64,000 nucleotides of DNA, from contig NZ_NOKQ01000276.1 in the NCBI RefSeq assembly GCF_002265435.1, positions 62,001-126,000 on the forward strand. Reading direction: 5' to 3'. The notes under the pieces were generated by a model. That model saw only the letters and a program-made list of their open reading frames with translations, made no database searches and had not been told where the DNA came from. The stretch's first letter is position 1, and the number at the start of each line of letters is the position of its first letter. Made by a program: the position numbers and the translations under genes. This document shows positions 8,516 to 17,328 of this stretch, one piece after another. The stretch is from Tetzosporium hominis (GTDB taxonomy: Bacteria > Bacillota > Bacilli > Bacillales_A > Planococcaceae).

Positions 8516-8544
8516 TTTACTTTAGCGTATCAGAGTGATACACT
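8516..8544 (+). promoter_or_regulatory. putative rarD promoter with inverted repeat
   Basis: TTTACT (8516-8521), 17 bp, TACACT (8539-8544). A perfect inverted repeat GTATCA-GAG-TGATAC (8527-8541) fills the spacer and enters the -10, a suitable place for a repressor. No regulator could be named. Confidence 0.45.
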
Positions 8545-8585
8545 GATAGCATTATTTCGAAACTAAAAATAAATAGAGGTACATG

Positions 8586-9485
8586 ATGACAACAGAACAA
8601 AAAGGAATCAGCCAAGTATTTTTAGCGTATCTGCTTTGGGGGTTAATGCCGATCTATTGGAAGACGGTGCAGCATATTACAAGTGACGAGATCCTGTCTA
8701 GTCGTATTGTATGGTCATTCATCTTTACGCTGCTGTTGATTACGGTAATGCGAGACATTCCAAAGCTACGTAAAGACCTGCACAGTCTTTGGAGTGACAA
8801 AAAAGCGTTTTTCAGTCTGATGCTTGCATCGTATTTAATCACAGCCAACTGGTTTACGTTTATTTTTGCGGTGAACAACGGGGAACTTGTACAGACGAGC
8901 TTAGGCTACTATATCAATCCGTTAATTTCCGTGATGCTCGGAATTGTGTTCTTAGGAGAGAAGCTGAGTGACGCACAAAAAGCCGCAGTAGGTATTGCTG
9001 CAGCCGGAGTTTTGATTTTAACCATTACATATGGACAACTGCCATGGATTTCTTTAGTACTTGCAGGAAGCTTCGCATTTTATGGGTTGATTAAGAAGCA
9101 AGCTAAAGTAGGCGCCATCACAGGTCTTGCGATTGAAACATTCTTTGTCTTGCCGTTTGCATTCGCTTATATGGTGTATCTGTTCACGCAAGACTCGTTA
9201 CAGTTCATCGACAGTTCAATCGTCACGATGCTATTACTTATGCTGTCAGGTGTTGCTACGGCATTACCGCTCCTTCTTTATGCAAGCGGTACAAAATCTA
9301 TCCCGCTCTACTTATCAGGATTCATCCAGTACATAGCGCCGACAATCATGTTGATTTTAGGAGTAGCTTTATACAATGAACCGTTCTCAAACATGGAATG
9401 GACAGGATTCAGTTTTATCTGGGTCGCTCTTGGTCTATTCTCCATATCGAAGTTTATACAGATAAAACGCTCATTACAAGAATGA
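8586..9485 (+). CDS. rarD: EamA-family transporter RarD
   Basis: Ten-helix drug/metabolite transporter superfamily membrane protein of 299 residues. The N-terminus has the RarD signature AYLLWGLMPIYWK and DEILSSRIVWSF. A second EamA half includes FIQYIAPTIMLILGV. Substrate is unknown; E. coli RarD was named for chloramphenicol tolerance. Two adjacent ATGs (8583, 8586) exist; the second is 5 bp from GAGGT and is preferred. The gene is convergent with the NAD kinase gene and their 3' ends overlap by 12 bp. Confidence 0.88.
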   Translation: MTTEQKGISQVFLAYLLWGLMPIYWKTVQHITSDEILSSRIVWSFIFTLLLITVMRDIPKLRKDLHSLWSDKKAFFSLMLASYLITANWFTFIFAVNNGELVQTSLGYYINPLISVMLGIVFLGEKLSDAQKAAVGIAAAGVLILTITYGQLPWISLVLAGSFAFYGLIKKQAKVGAITGLAIETFFVLPFAFAYMVYLFTQDSLQFIDSSIVTMLLLMLSGVATALPLLLYASGTKSIPLYLSGFIQYIAPTIMLILGVALYNEPFSNMEWTGFSFIWVALGLFSISKFIQIKRSLQE

Positions 9486-9492
9486 GCGTTTT
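9464..9492. terminator. bidirectional terminator inside overlapping 3' ends
   Basis: Perfect 12-bp stem AAAACGCTCATT / AATGAGCGTTTT with loop ACAAG. Flanking A and T tracts serve both strands. The stem encodes the last codons of both rarD and nadK. Confidence 0.85.
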
Positions 9493-10280
9493 ACTTTTTC
9501 CCAGTAACTATTGTCTTTTAATTTTACGGTCTTCACAACACGTTCGCTCAGGCGAATGTCAATCGTGTTGACATGTTGAATGCTCAGCGCTTCATTGTCT
9601 GTCGACATGGTAGGATAATCGTTCCAGTCGTCATGAAGCTCTAATCGAAGCGTCCGGTTGCCACTCAGGATAAAAGGAGATCCGAGTGAACGGTACTCAT
9701 TATTGTTCATAGAAGCTACTTCAGTCACTTGGAAACAAGGCATCTGTGGATCAACGACAGCGCCACCTAATGATTTGTTATATGCGGAGCTACCTGTTGG
9801 AGTGGAGATGACAATTCCGTCTCCACGGTACGTCTCAAAGTGGATATCGTCAATTTTTACATCCATCGCTATTGTTTTCATGATGTTAGAGCGAATAGAA
9901 AATTCGTTTAAACAATAAAATTGTGGTTCTTCGTTAACGGATACCTCGATTACTGGATATTTCCTTACTTCTACACGGTCTTGTAAAATAGCAGTCGCCA
10001 TATCTGGAAAATGAAGATCTTCTAGTAAGAAGTCACAGTACATAGCTAATGAACCTGAAGTGGAGATTCCTGCATACAGGACATCTTGACGGAATCCCGT
10101 CTTACGAACGGCTTGCAAGAAGCTGCCATCTGTACCTACGCTAACAATAATAGAAGCCTCTTCAGGTGACGTGACGACCTCTAGTCCTTGAGCATCGATT
10201 GCTGTTCCAAGTTCTTCCCGCAATTGTTGGGAAGCACGGTCGTTTTTAGCATAAATATATAGTGCGTTTCTTTTTTTCAC
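9474..10280 (-). CDS. nadK: NAD kinase
   Basis: Cytosolic ATP/polyphosphate-NAD kinase of 268 residues making NADP. The family signatures are SVGTDGSFLQAVRKT (the usual GGDGT motif is varied to GTDGS), GDGIVISTPTGSSAYNKSLGG and DNEALSI. The start is GTG at 10280 with AGGAGA 8 bp upstream; a nearby ATG is out of frame. The variant first motif fits the second Bacillus NAD kinase (YtdI, NadF2), which sits next to sppA in B. subtilis as here. Confidence 0.92.
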   Translation of the reverse strand: MKKRNALYIYAKNDRASQQLREELGTAIDAQGLEVVTSPEEASIIVSVGTDGSFLQAVRKTGFRQDVLYAGISTSGSLAMYCDFLLEDLHFPDMATAILQDRVEVRKYPVIEVSVNEEPQFYCLNEFSIRSNIMKTIAMDVKIDDIHFETYRGDGIVISTPTGSSAYNKSLGGAVVDPQMPCFQVTEVASMNNNEYRSLGSPFILSGNRTLRLELHDDWNDYPTMSTDNEALSIQHVNTIDIRLSERVVKTVKLKDNSYWEKVKRSFL

Positions 10281-10389
10281 GCATTCAGTCTCCTTTCGTC
10301 CACTTCTCTAAAATCAATTTTACATCGGATGAAACATTTCTGCATGTTTTACGTAAAGAATAAAGAATACATATCAAGGAGGAGTCATT

Positions 10390-11403
10390 ATGAACATCAA
10401 ACGCTGGGTAGCGTTAGGAATTGCAACACTGTTAGTGGCGGTATCCATCATCGTCAACTCGGTTTCGGCTGCACTTTCCACAGACTGGACATCTTGGTTA
10501 GAAGACTATGAATCCACGATGTTAGAAACAATGGGAAGTACAGTTATTGAATCAGGAGATGTATCTGAACGAATTGTCGTGCTTCGAGTAGAGGGCGTTA
10601 TTCAAGATACGGGGGCTGCATCTAGCCTGTTTGCAACAGAAGGCTATAACCATAGTTTCTTCTTACAACAATTAGAGGAAGCGAAGAACGATCCGACTGT
10701 AAAAGGAATCGTGTTAGCAGTTGATTCACCAGGTGGTGGTGTGGTTGAGTCCGCTGAAATCTACAAAGATTTGATGAAAATCAAAGACGAGACAGATAAG
10801 CCGATTTACGTTTCCATGGGAGGTATGGCTGCTTCAGGTGGCTATTACATCGCAGCACCAGCAGACAAAATCTTCGTCATGAAAGAGACGATGACTGGTT
10901 CAATTGGAGTAATCTTACAAAGTGTCAACTACGGTGACCTTGCTGAAAAGTATGGAGTAGAATTTGTAACGATTAAGACCGGTCCTTATAAAGATATTTT
11001 GAGTCCTTCACGTGACATGCTTCCAGAAGAGGAAGAAATGTTACAGGATATGATTAACGATTCGTATGAAGAGTTTGTCCGTATTATTGCAGAAGGACGC
11101 GGCATGTCAGAAGAAGAAGTACGTAAAGTGGCTGACGGACGAATCTTAAATGGCCGTCAAGCAATCGAAGCGAACTTAGCAGATGATTATGGATTTGAAG
11201 AAGATGTCATCGCCGCTATGAAAGAAGATTTAGATATTCCAGGAGCAGAAGTATTTGAGTATTCACAAGAGCAGTCGTTAAGCTCATTATTTGGAGTGAA
11301 AGCTCAGTCGTTCTTAGGTCTCGATATTGAGACACAAGTCATTTCGAAATTAATCACTGACAATCAAGCACCTCGTATGATGTACTTATACGGTGAACAA
11401 TAA
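10390..11403 (+). CDS. sppA: signal peptide peptidase SppA, S49 family
   Basis: Membrane-anchored serine protease of 337 residues that degrades released signal peptides. The N-terminal transmembrane segment (about residues 6-27) is followed by the S49 core. Nucleophile Ser149 lies in GGMAASGGYYIAAP, and the general base Lys201 in KTGPYKDILSP, matching the Ser/Lys dyad of B. subtilis SppA. The start has AAGGAGGAG 6 bp upstream. It begins a same-strand run with yteJ, tpx, ytxK and ackA. Confidence 0.95.
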   Translation: MNIKRWVALGIATLLVAVSIIVNSVSAALSTDWTSWLEDYESTMLETMGSTVIESGDVSERIVVLRVEGVIQDTGAASSLFATEGYNHSFFLQQLEEAKNDPTVKGIVLAVDSPGGGVVESAEIYKDLMKIKDETDKPIYVSMGGMAASGGYYIAAPADKIFVMKETMTGSIGVILQSVNYGDLAEKYGVEFVTIKTGPYKDILSPSRDMLPEEEEMLQDMINDSYEEFVRIIAEGRGMSEEEVRKVADGRILNGRQAIEANLADDYGFEEDVIAAMKEDLDIPGAEVFEYSQEQSLSSLFGVKAQSFLGLDIETQVISKLITDNQAPRMMYLYGEQ

Positions 11404-11414
11404 GGAGGCGCCAT

Positions 11415-11900
11415 ATGAATACGCATTATGAACATAAATTTGCAGGGTTCTGGATTCGGTTTTGGGCGTACCTACTTGATTTGCTGATCATCGCTAGTTT
11501 CGGCTGGTTGGTCATCAAACCATTGTTCCGACTGTTCAATCTCGATTTACAAAGTACGACGTGGTATGCACCAATAACTATTTTATCCGTCATCGTGTTC
11601 TACGGATATTTCACGCTAATGACGTATTTCTTACAGCAGACGTTAGGCAAAATGATTCTAGGCATCCGTGTGGTCACGTTGTCTCAGCAGAAGCCAAGTT
11701 TTGGAACTGTGTTCTTCCGCGAGACAGTTGGACGAATTTTGTCGGTCATTCCGTTCAATCTTCCGTATCTGATTGTCGGATTTACACCTAAAAAACAAGC
11801 GGTACACGATTTTATTGCGGATACAGTAGTGATTCATGAACAAGATTTTTATCAAGTCCAAACACCGAATCAGTTGCACCAACCGAATGTCGTACAGTAA
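11415..11900 (+). CDS. RDD-family membrane protein (YteJ-like)
   Basis: Protein of 161 residues with the RDD signature near the N-terminus (AGFWIRFWAYLLDLLIIASF) and three predicted transmembrane segments (about residues 18-40, 53-75, 105-120). The typical TLGKMILGIRVV block precedes the last segment. Function is not established. It is 11 bp after sppA with AAGGAGGCG upstream, so they are probably cotranscribed; in B. subtilis YteJ acts with SppA in resistance to lantibiotics, which fits the pairing. Confidence 0.85.
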   Translation: MNTHYEHKFAGFWIRFWAYLLDLLIIASFGWLVIKPLFRLFNLDLQSTTWYAPITILSVIVFYGYFTLMTYFLQQTLGKMILGIRVVTLSQQKPSFGTVFFRETVGRILSVIPFNLPYLIVGFTPKKQAVHDFIADTVVIHEQDFYQVQTPNQLHQPNVVQ

Positions 11901-11934
11901 GATGAAAACAGATTGAAAAGGAGGCGGTTGTCTA

Positions 11935-12444
11935 GTGGCACATGTAACATTTAAAGGAAACCCAATGACATTACCAGGTACTGAGGTAAAAGTAGGAGAC
12001 AAAGCACCCGATTTCAAAGTGCTTGCAAATGATTTATCTGAAGTCACACTTGCTGATTCTAAAGGTAAAGTACGTTTGATCAGTGTTGTACCTTCTCTGG
12101 ATACAGGAGTTTGTTCAACACAAACAAACAAATTTAATAGTGAAGCAGCAAGCATGGGAGACAATGTGGAAATCTTAACGATTTCGAATGACCTACCATT
12201 CGCGCAAAAACGCTGGTGTGGAGCTAACGAAGTGGACGCTGTCCGCACGTTGTCTGATCACCGTGATCTTTCATTCGGTGAAGCATATGGGGTTACAATG
12301 AAAGAGTTACGTTTACTTGCGCGTTCCATCTTTGTTGTAGATGCGAACGATACAGTAACATATGTCGAGTACGTACCTGAGGGTACAGATCACCCCGATT
12401 ATGAAAAAGCAATTGAAGCAGTGAAACAAGCTGCATCTAACTAA
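11935..12444 (+). CDS. tpx: thiol peroxidase Tpx
   Basis: Atypical 2-Cys peroxiredoxin of 169 residues that reduces hydroperoxides using thioredoxin. Peroxidatic Cys60 is in [12 protein letters not shown] and resolving Cys95 in [10 protein letters not shown], at the usual Tpx positions. The start is GTG at 11935 after AAAGGAGGCGG. An 11-bp-class hairpin follows the stop. Confidence 0.96.
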   Translation: MAHVTFKGNPMTLPGTEVKVGDKAPDFKVLANDLSEVTLADSKGKVRLISVVPSLDTGVCSTQTNKFNSEAASMGDNVEILTISNDLPFAQKRWCGANEVDAVRTLSDHRDLSFGEAYGVTMKELRLLARSIFVVDANDTVTYVEYVPEGTDHPDYEKAIEAVKQAASN

Positions 12445-12449
12445 GAGAA

Positions 12450-12480
12450 CATGCCCACTTCTATGAAGTGGGCATCTTTT
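12450..12480 (+). terminator. terminator after tpx
   Basis: ATGCCCACTT, loop CTATG, AAGTGGGCAT, then CTTTT. Confidence 0.85.
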
Positions 12481-12504
12481 CGGTTAGAAGAAAAGGAGTC
12501 AGGC

Positions 12505-13419
12505 ATGAACGTAGTAGAACAGATATTTACACAATTAAATGAAGCGGCCGAGCAGATTGAACTTTCAGGACAAGGGACGTATCTGGAAGGCGTGGTTTTC
12601 GGATTAGAGCGCTGGTTAGTTAGCGGCACTGATTTTGTCGATGTGGAAGCGACGAAAGAAGAAAAGCGCCGAGCTATCCAACTCGCGATTTTGAAAGGGA
12701 TGCGCAAGTCTGCACAACCCAATCACCAAATGACTCCAGATGCACTTGGAATGCTCGTCGCATTTTTAGTTCGAGAATTAGTTGAAGGGGAGAAAGATGT
12801 TCGGTTATTCGACCCTGCAGTTGGTACAGGAAATCTGATGTTTACAGTTGCTAACTATTTAGGCTCACAAGAAGTCGAGTTGTTCGGAAGTGAAATTGAT
12901 GAATTGCTGATTCAGCTTGCTTCACAGACGGCGGAATTATTGAATCAACCAATTGAACTGTTCCTTCAAGACTCGCTTAGACCGTTACTCTTAGATCCAG
13001 TAGACATGGTGATCAGCGACTTACCAATCGGATACTATCCGGATGATGAGCATGCCGAAACTTTTGAACTGCGAGGAAACCAACAACACGCTTACGCACA
13101 TCATTTGTTTATCGAACAGAGTATGAACTATGTGAAAGATGGGGGAGCCTTGATCATATTAGCTCCTGCAACGCTTTTCTCTTCTCCAGAAGCGCAAAAT
13201 CTCCACACGTATATTTCAAAACATGGGCGACTTGAAGCGGTCCTGCAACTTCCAAAAGAAGTGTTCAAATCCGAACAGACTGCCAAAGCGCTTCTCGTCA
13301 TTCGAAAAGACGAGCACAAGGCATTGCCTAAAAAAGATGTGCTTTTAGCTCAAGTTCCTTCCTTATCTAATAAAAAGAGTATGGAGTTGTTCTTTGAAAA
13401 AGTGCGTCAGTGGAAGTAA
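12505..13419 (+). CDS. ytxK: class I SAM-dependent methyltransferase (YtxK-like)
   Basis: Protein of 304 residues with an N-terminal helical part and an N6-adenine-methylase-like Rossmann fold. Motif I is RLFDPAVGTGNLMFT; the catalytic motif reads ISDLPIGYYPDD where N6-adenine methylases have NPPY/F, so the usual catalytic Asn is replaced. That makes adenine-N6 methylation doubtful and the substrate unknown. The ATG at 12505 follows AAAGGAG at 12492-12498; translation from further upstream would run through the tpx terminator. It is conserved between tpx and ackA in Bacillales. Confidence 0.85.
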   Translation: MNVVEQIFTQLNEAAEQIELSGQGTYLEGVVFGLERWLVSGTDFVDVEATKEEKRRAIQLAILKGMRKSAQPNHQMTPDALGMLVAFLVRELVEGEKDVRLFDPAVGTGNLMFTVANYLGSQEVELFGSEIDELLIQLASQTAELLNQPIELFLQDSLRPLLLDPVDMVISDLPIGYYPDDEHAETFELRGNQQHAYAHHLFIEQSMNYVKDGGALIILAPATLFSSPEAQNLHTYISKHGRLEAVLQLPKEVFKSEQTAKALLVIRKDEHKALPKKDVLLAQVPSLSNKKSMELFFEKVRQWK

Positions 13420-13451
13420 AATGAAAGAAATGTTATTGAGAGGAAGATCGT

Positions 13452-14645
13452 ATGCATAACATTCTTGCTATCAATGCAGGTAGCTCCAGTCTGAAATTCC
13501 AGCTAGTCCGAATGCCTGAAGAAGAAATTGCAGCTAAAGGGTTGATTGAGCGAATTGGTTTGTCAGACGCCTATATCACAGTAACTGTTGATGACAATAA
13601 AGTGAAAAAATTAGCGGACATCCCCAATCACGAAGTAGCGGTTCAGTTACTTATGGACTCCCTACTCGAGACGGGCGTTATTCAGTCTCTACACGATATC
13701 CATGGAATCGGTCACCGTGTAGTCCATGGTGGAGAAGTGTACAGTGATTCTGTGGAAATTACAGATGAGATTATTGATAAGCTGATTGATTTGTCTGAAC
13801 TAGCGCCACTGCACAACCCAGCTAACATCACGGGAATTCAAAGCTTCAAAAAAGCACTTCCTGACATCCCTGCTGTAGCTGTATTCGATACGGCTTTTCA
13901 TCAGACGATGCCGGAGAGCTCCTTTTTATATTCGATTCCGTATTCGTATTATGAGAACTATGGAATTCGTAAATATGGCTTCCACGGGACATCTCATAAA
14001 TTCGTGGCACAGCGAGCAGCTGAACTATTGAATCGTCCGATTGAAACGACTCGATTTATTTCTTGTCACTTAGGAAACGGAGCGAGTATTGCTGCAATTC
14101 AGTACGGGAAGTCAATCGATACTTCTATGGGCTTTACACCGCTTGCTGGTGTAACGATGGGGACTCGTTCCGGAAACATCGATCCTGCATTGATTCCGTT
14201 TTTGATGGAGAAAACGGATAAGAGTGCGGAAGAAGTTCTCGATGTTTTAAACAAAAAATCTGGGATGCTTGGAGTTTCCGGTTTCTCCAGTGACCTGCGT
14301 GATATTGAGCTGGAAGTGGAGAAAGGGAATGAACGGGCGCAACTAGCGCTTGATGTGTTTGCGAACCGGATCCATAAATACATCGGTTCCTATGCAGCTA
14401 GAATGAATGGAGTCGATGCTATCATCTTTACGGCGGGAATCGGAGAGAACAGCTCTGTCATCCGTGCAAAGGTTTTAGAGGGACTTCAATTTATGGGAGT
14501 CTATATGGACCCGGAGCTTAACGCTCAGATTGGAAAAGAAACACCAATCAATTATCCACATTCTCCAGTGAAAGTATTAGTGATTCCTACAAATGAAGAA
14601 ATTATGATTGTTCGTGACACGGTTCGTGTTGCAGGACTGAACTAA
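13452..14645 (+). CDS. ackA: acetate kinase
   Basis: Cytosolic kinase of 397 residues interconverting acetyl phosphate and acetate with ATP in overflow metabolism. Signatures: [17 protein letters not shown] (N-terminal phosphate loop), [30 protein letters not shown] and [13 protein letters not shown]. Length is normal. A perfectly palindromic terminator separates it from the convergent stress-protein gene. Confidence 0.97.
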   Translation: MHNILAINAGSSSLKFQLVRMPEEEIAAKGLIERIGLSDAYITVTVDDNKVKKLADIPNHEVAVQLLMDSLLETGVIQSLHDIHGIGHRVVHGGEVYSDSVEITDEIIDKLIDLSELAPLHNPANITGIQSFKKALPDIPAVAVFDTAFHQTMPESSFLYSIPYSYYENYGIRKYGFHGTSHKFVAQRAAELLNRPIETTRFISCHLGNGASIAAIQYGKSIDTSMGFTPLAGVTMGTRSGNIDPALIPFLMEKTDKSAEEVLDVLNKKSGMLGVSGFSSDLRDIELEVEKGNERAQLALDVFANRIHKYIGSYAARMNGVDAIIFTAGIGENSSVIRAKVLEGLQFMGVYMDPELNAQIGKETPINYPHSPVKVLVIPTNEEIMIVRDTVRVAGLN

Positions 14646-14674
14646 AAAAGACTTGGCGGCCGCCAAGTCTTTTT
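14645..14674. terminator. palindromic bidirectional terminator ackA/usp
   Basis: GACTTGGCGGCCGCCAAGTC is its own reverse complement and is flanked by an A-run and a T-run, so it can serve both convergent genes. Confidence 0.9.
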
Positions 14675-14677
14675 CTC

Positions 14678-15136
14678 TTACTCTTCTTCTGCTGGAGCAT
14701 CTGTACGAACAACCAACACATCACATTTAGCTGAACGAACAATATTCTCAGATACACTACCAATTAAGAAACGTTCTACAGTATTAAGTCCAGTAGCCCC
14801 TACGATAATCAGATCTGCATTGACCTTATTTGCCAGATCTTTAGAAATCATCGTCTTCGGTGAGCCATACTCCACCATCACATGAACATTAGACACACCG
14901 TGCTTTTCAGCCTCTTGCTTATAGCCTGCAAGCAGTTCTTCAGCAAAGTTCTGTGCGCGTTCTGCGATTGAACGATCATATGCTTCAATTGCAGCGAATG
15001 AGCGAGTATCAATAATGTTTGCTAGGTGAAGTGTTGCATTATTACGGGAAGCAATCGCCACCGATTTTCTGAAGGCAAGCTCTGCTTCTTTGGATCCATC
15101 TACTGCTACTAGAATTTCCTTGTACGTCAATGTCAT
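14678..15136 (-). CDS. universal stress protein, UspA family
   Basis: Single Usp domain of 152 residues. N-terminal YKEILVAVDGSKEAELAFRK and C-terminal VGATGLNTVERFLIGSVSENIVRSAKCDVLVV carry the G-x2-G-x9-G-S/T ATP-binding pattern, so it is likely the nucleotide-binding type. The ATG at 15136 has GGAGGAG at about 15144-15150 and is preferred over a start 45 bp upstream. Physiological role is unknown. Confidence 0.9.
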   Translation of the reverse strand: MTLTYKEILVAVDGSKEAELAFRKSVAIASRNNATLHLANIIDTRSFAAIEAYDRSIAERAQNFAEELLAGYKQEAEKHGVSNVHVMVEYGSPKTMISKDLANKVNADLIIVGATGLNTVERFLIGSVSENIVRSAKCDVLVVRTDAPAEEE

Positions 15137-15305
15137 CTGAAACTCCTCCTTAAAAATGAATTCATCTATACCTTTCGACAATAGATTTCAAAACTCCTCT
15201 TTTTATTTGTGAACAATCTGAGTCACTTATAAAAAAATAATTAAAGCTTTTTTTTATACAATTTGCTAAAATGGATTTGATTTGAAGAAAGGGAGGCAGT
15301 TTAAA

Positions 15306-16427
15306 ATGAAAATTGGCGTTCCATCAGAAGTAAAAAACAACGAAAATCGTGTTGCCATGACACCAGCGGGAGTTGTATCTCTTGTTACAAATGGCCACGA
15401 AGTATATATCCAGTCAGGCGCAGGTCTTGGTTCTAGTTTTACAGACGAAGACTACAAACAAGCAGGGGCTCACATCGTAGAGACAGCTCAAGAAGCTTGG
15501 CAACAAGAAATGGTGATGAAAGTAAAAGAACCGGTTTCTTCTGAATATGAATTGATTCAACCAAACCAAGTTCTGTTTACATACCTTCACTTGGCTCCAG
15601 AACCAGAATTGACAAAAGTATTATTAGATAAAAAAGTTACAGCGATTGCATACGAGACAGTTCAATTGCCAAATAACTCACTTCCACTATTAACTCCAAT
15701 GAGTGAAGTAGCAGGGCGTATGGCAACTCAATTAGGTGCTCAATACCTTGAAAAAATCAACGGTGGTAAAGGGATTCTACTTGGAGGAGTACCGGGTGTT
15801 GAACGTGCTAACGTAACGGTTATCGGTGGTGGTATCGCAGGTACAAATGCTGCGAAAATGGCAGTTGGCCTTGGTGCAAACGTAACTATCATCGATTTAA
15901 GCCCAGAGCGTCTTCGTCAACTTGACGAAATGTTCGGAGCAACTGTACACACATTGATTTCAAATCCATACAATATTGCAGAGTCTGTAAAAAATGCGGA
16001 TTTAGTAATCGGAGCAGTTCTAATTCCAGGTGCTAAAGCACCAAAATTAGTAACAGAAGAAATGATTAAATCCATGTCACCTGGCTCTGTAGTGATTGAT
16101 ATCGCGATCGACCAAGGTGGGATCTTCGAAACATCGGACCGCATCACAACTCATGATGAGCCAACATATATCAAACACGGTGTTGTACACTATGCAGTTG
16201 CAAACATGCCGGGTGCCGTTCCACGTACATCAACAATTGCTTTGACAAACACGACGGTTCCTTATGCAGTGCAAATTGCAAACAAAGGATACAAGCAAGC
16301 ATGTTTAGATAACACGTCTTTATTAAAAGGTTTGAATACATTAAACGGAGTCTGTGTTTACAAAGCAGTAGCAGATGCTCAAGGCATCGAATACCGCGAT
16401 GTGAACGATGTATTAGCAGTCGTTTGA
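15306..16427 (+). CDS. ald: alanine dehydrogenase
   Basis: NAD-dependent oxidative deaminase of L-alanine (373 residues), needed in Bacillus for alanine catabolism and normal sporulation. The N-terminal [20 protein letters not shown] contains the pyruvate-binding Arg; the dinucleotide-binding loop is [20 protein letters not shown]. Further signatures are [10 protein letters not shown] and [14 protein letters not shown]. The ATG at 15306 lies 8 bp after GGGAGG; an earlier in-frame start at 15282 lacks a site. A terminator follows. Confidence 0.97.
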   Translation: MKIGVPSEVKNNENRVAMTPAGVVSLVTNGHEVYIQSGAGLGSSFTDEDYKQAGAHIVETAQEAWQQEMVMKVKEPVSSEYELIQPNQVLFTYLHLAPEPELTKVLLDKKVTAIAYETVQLPNNSLPLLTPMSEVAGRMATQLGAQYLEKINGGKGILLGGVPGVERANVTVIGGGIAGTNAAKMAVGLGANVTIIDLSPERLRQLDEMFGATVHTLISNPYNIAESVKNADLVIGAVLIPGAKAPKLVTEEMIKSMSPGSVVIDIAIDQGGIFETSDRITTHDEPTYIKHGVVHYAVANMPGAVPRTSTIALTNTTVPYAVQIANKGYKQACLDNTSLLKGLNTLNGVCVYKAVADAQGIEYRDVNDVLAVV

Positions 16428-16434
16428 TAAGGAA

Positions 16435-16466
16435 AAAAGCTGATTCTTTAGAATCGGCTTTTCTTT
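16435..16466 (+). terminator. terminator after ald
   Basis: AAAAGCTGATTC, loop TTTA, GAATCGGCTTTT, then T-rich. Confidence 0.88.
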
Positions 16467-16481
16467 TTAAGGGGGGATTGT

Positions 16482-16829
16482 ATGAGAGAGGTCATGATAG
16501 GTGGAGCACTTGGAGCCGTATTTCGAGCCCTCCTTGCTACCTTACTTCCGTTTAGTTTATGGGGACTGCCCCTCGCTACTTTACTAGCTAACTGGGTGGG
16601 GAGTGCTGCAATTGGGTATGTCTCTTTATTGACACTTTCCCCTGGCTGGAAACGGTTTTGGATGACAGGGATTTTTGGTGGTTTTACGACGATGTCGTTA
16701 TTTAGTTTTGAATCGTTGACTTTGATTGAAGAAGGCAATCTTTTCGTCTGGTTCTTCTATTCATTTTTGACTCTAGTTGGAAGCACGGTTATTGTCCGTT
16801 GGATTCGGCTGAAGGGGGCGGTAGCGTGA
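16482..16829 (+). CDS. crcB1: fluoride channel subunit CrcB/Fluc 1
   Basis: Four-helix membrane protein of 115 residues from the Fluc fluoride-export family. Visible signatures: GGALGAVFRALLA, ANWVGSAAIGY (conserved pore Asn) and GIFGGFTTMSLFSFE (phenylalanine-box region and central threonines). AAGGGGGGA precedes the ATG. It overlaps crcB2 by GTGA, the arrangement of Fluc pairs that form heterodimers. I found no fluoride riboswitch in the short upstream gap. Confidence 0.92.
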   Translation: MREVMIGGALGAVFRALLATLLPFSLWGLPLATLLANWVGSAAIGYVSLLTLSPGWKRFWMTGIFGGFTTMSLFSFESLTLIEEGNLFVWFFYSFLTLVGSTVIVRWIRLKGAVA

Positions 16830-17146
16830 TCTGGTTATGGGTTTCACTTGGTGGAGCTTTAGGTGCCGCTGGCCGCTACTTTCTCAGTAAGTTAAATGGA
16901 AAGCTTCCGTACGGGACGTTCATAGCGAACTTTATTGCTAGTTTGCTAATTGGCTACTTGATTCCTTCTCTTCAACAAGGGAACTTCAGTGCCTTTTTAA
17001 TTATTGGAATATGCGGGGCTTTAAGTACAGTCTCGACATTTGCACTTGAAGCGGCCACATCTACAAAACCGATTCGTTATATACTAGCTACTTGGCTAGC
17101 GACTTTACTGGCTGTTGGAGCGGGCTATTTACTGGCAATCATATAG
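16826..17146 (+). CDS. crcB2: fluoride channel subunit CrcB/Fluc 2
   Basis: Second Fluc subunit, 106 residues, four predicted transmembrane segments. Signatures: SLGGALGAAGRYFLSK, FIANFIASLLIGYL and GICGALSTVSTFALE. The GTG start at 16826 overlaps the crcB1 stop and is preceded by AAGGGGGCGG. Because CrcB works as an antiparallel dimer, the pair is probably an obligate heterodimer or two opposite-facing chains. Confidence 0.92.
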   Translation: MIWLWVSLGGALGAAGRYFLSKLNGKLPYGTFIANFIASLLIGYLIPSLQQGNFSAFLIIGICGALSTVSTFALEAATSTKPIRYILATWLATLLAVGAGYLLAII

Positions 17147-17150
17147 CTCA

Positions 17151-17187
17151 AAAAAAGGCATCTTCTCTTCAATGAGAAAATGCCCTT
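17151..17187 (+). terminator. terminator after crcB2
   Basis: Imperfect hairpin pairing AAAGGCAT...TCTC with GAGAAAATGCCCTTT, just before an A repeat. Confidence 0.7.
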
Positions 17188-17203
17188 TATTCAATTATGT
17201 CAT

Positions 17204-17287
17204 GTGTAGGGGAAGCGTTCCGCGGGCGCGGGCTGAGCCTCGGTCTCAGCTTCCGCTTTTAATCCCGCTGGAGTCACCCCTACACAC
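17204..17287. repeat. repeat family A, copy 2 (uninterrupted)
   Basis: 84 bp with terminal inverted repeats GTGTAGGGG and CCCCTACAC, and an inner CTGAG...CTCAG hairpin. It matches the two halves at 2083-2112 and 2242-2287. It lies between the convergent crcB2 and dipeptidase genes. Confidence 0.85.
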
Positions 17288-17328
17288 TTTGTAAATGTAG
17301 TAAGTTAAATTAAACGAAATGAAATGAA

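Noticed and set aside
16428-16481. Fluoride riboswitch before crcB1
   Set aside because: Only about 50 bp, mostly the ald terminator; no recognisable fluoride aptamer.
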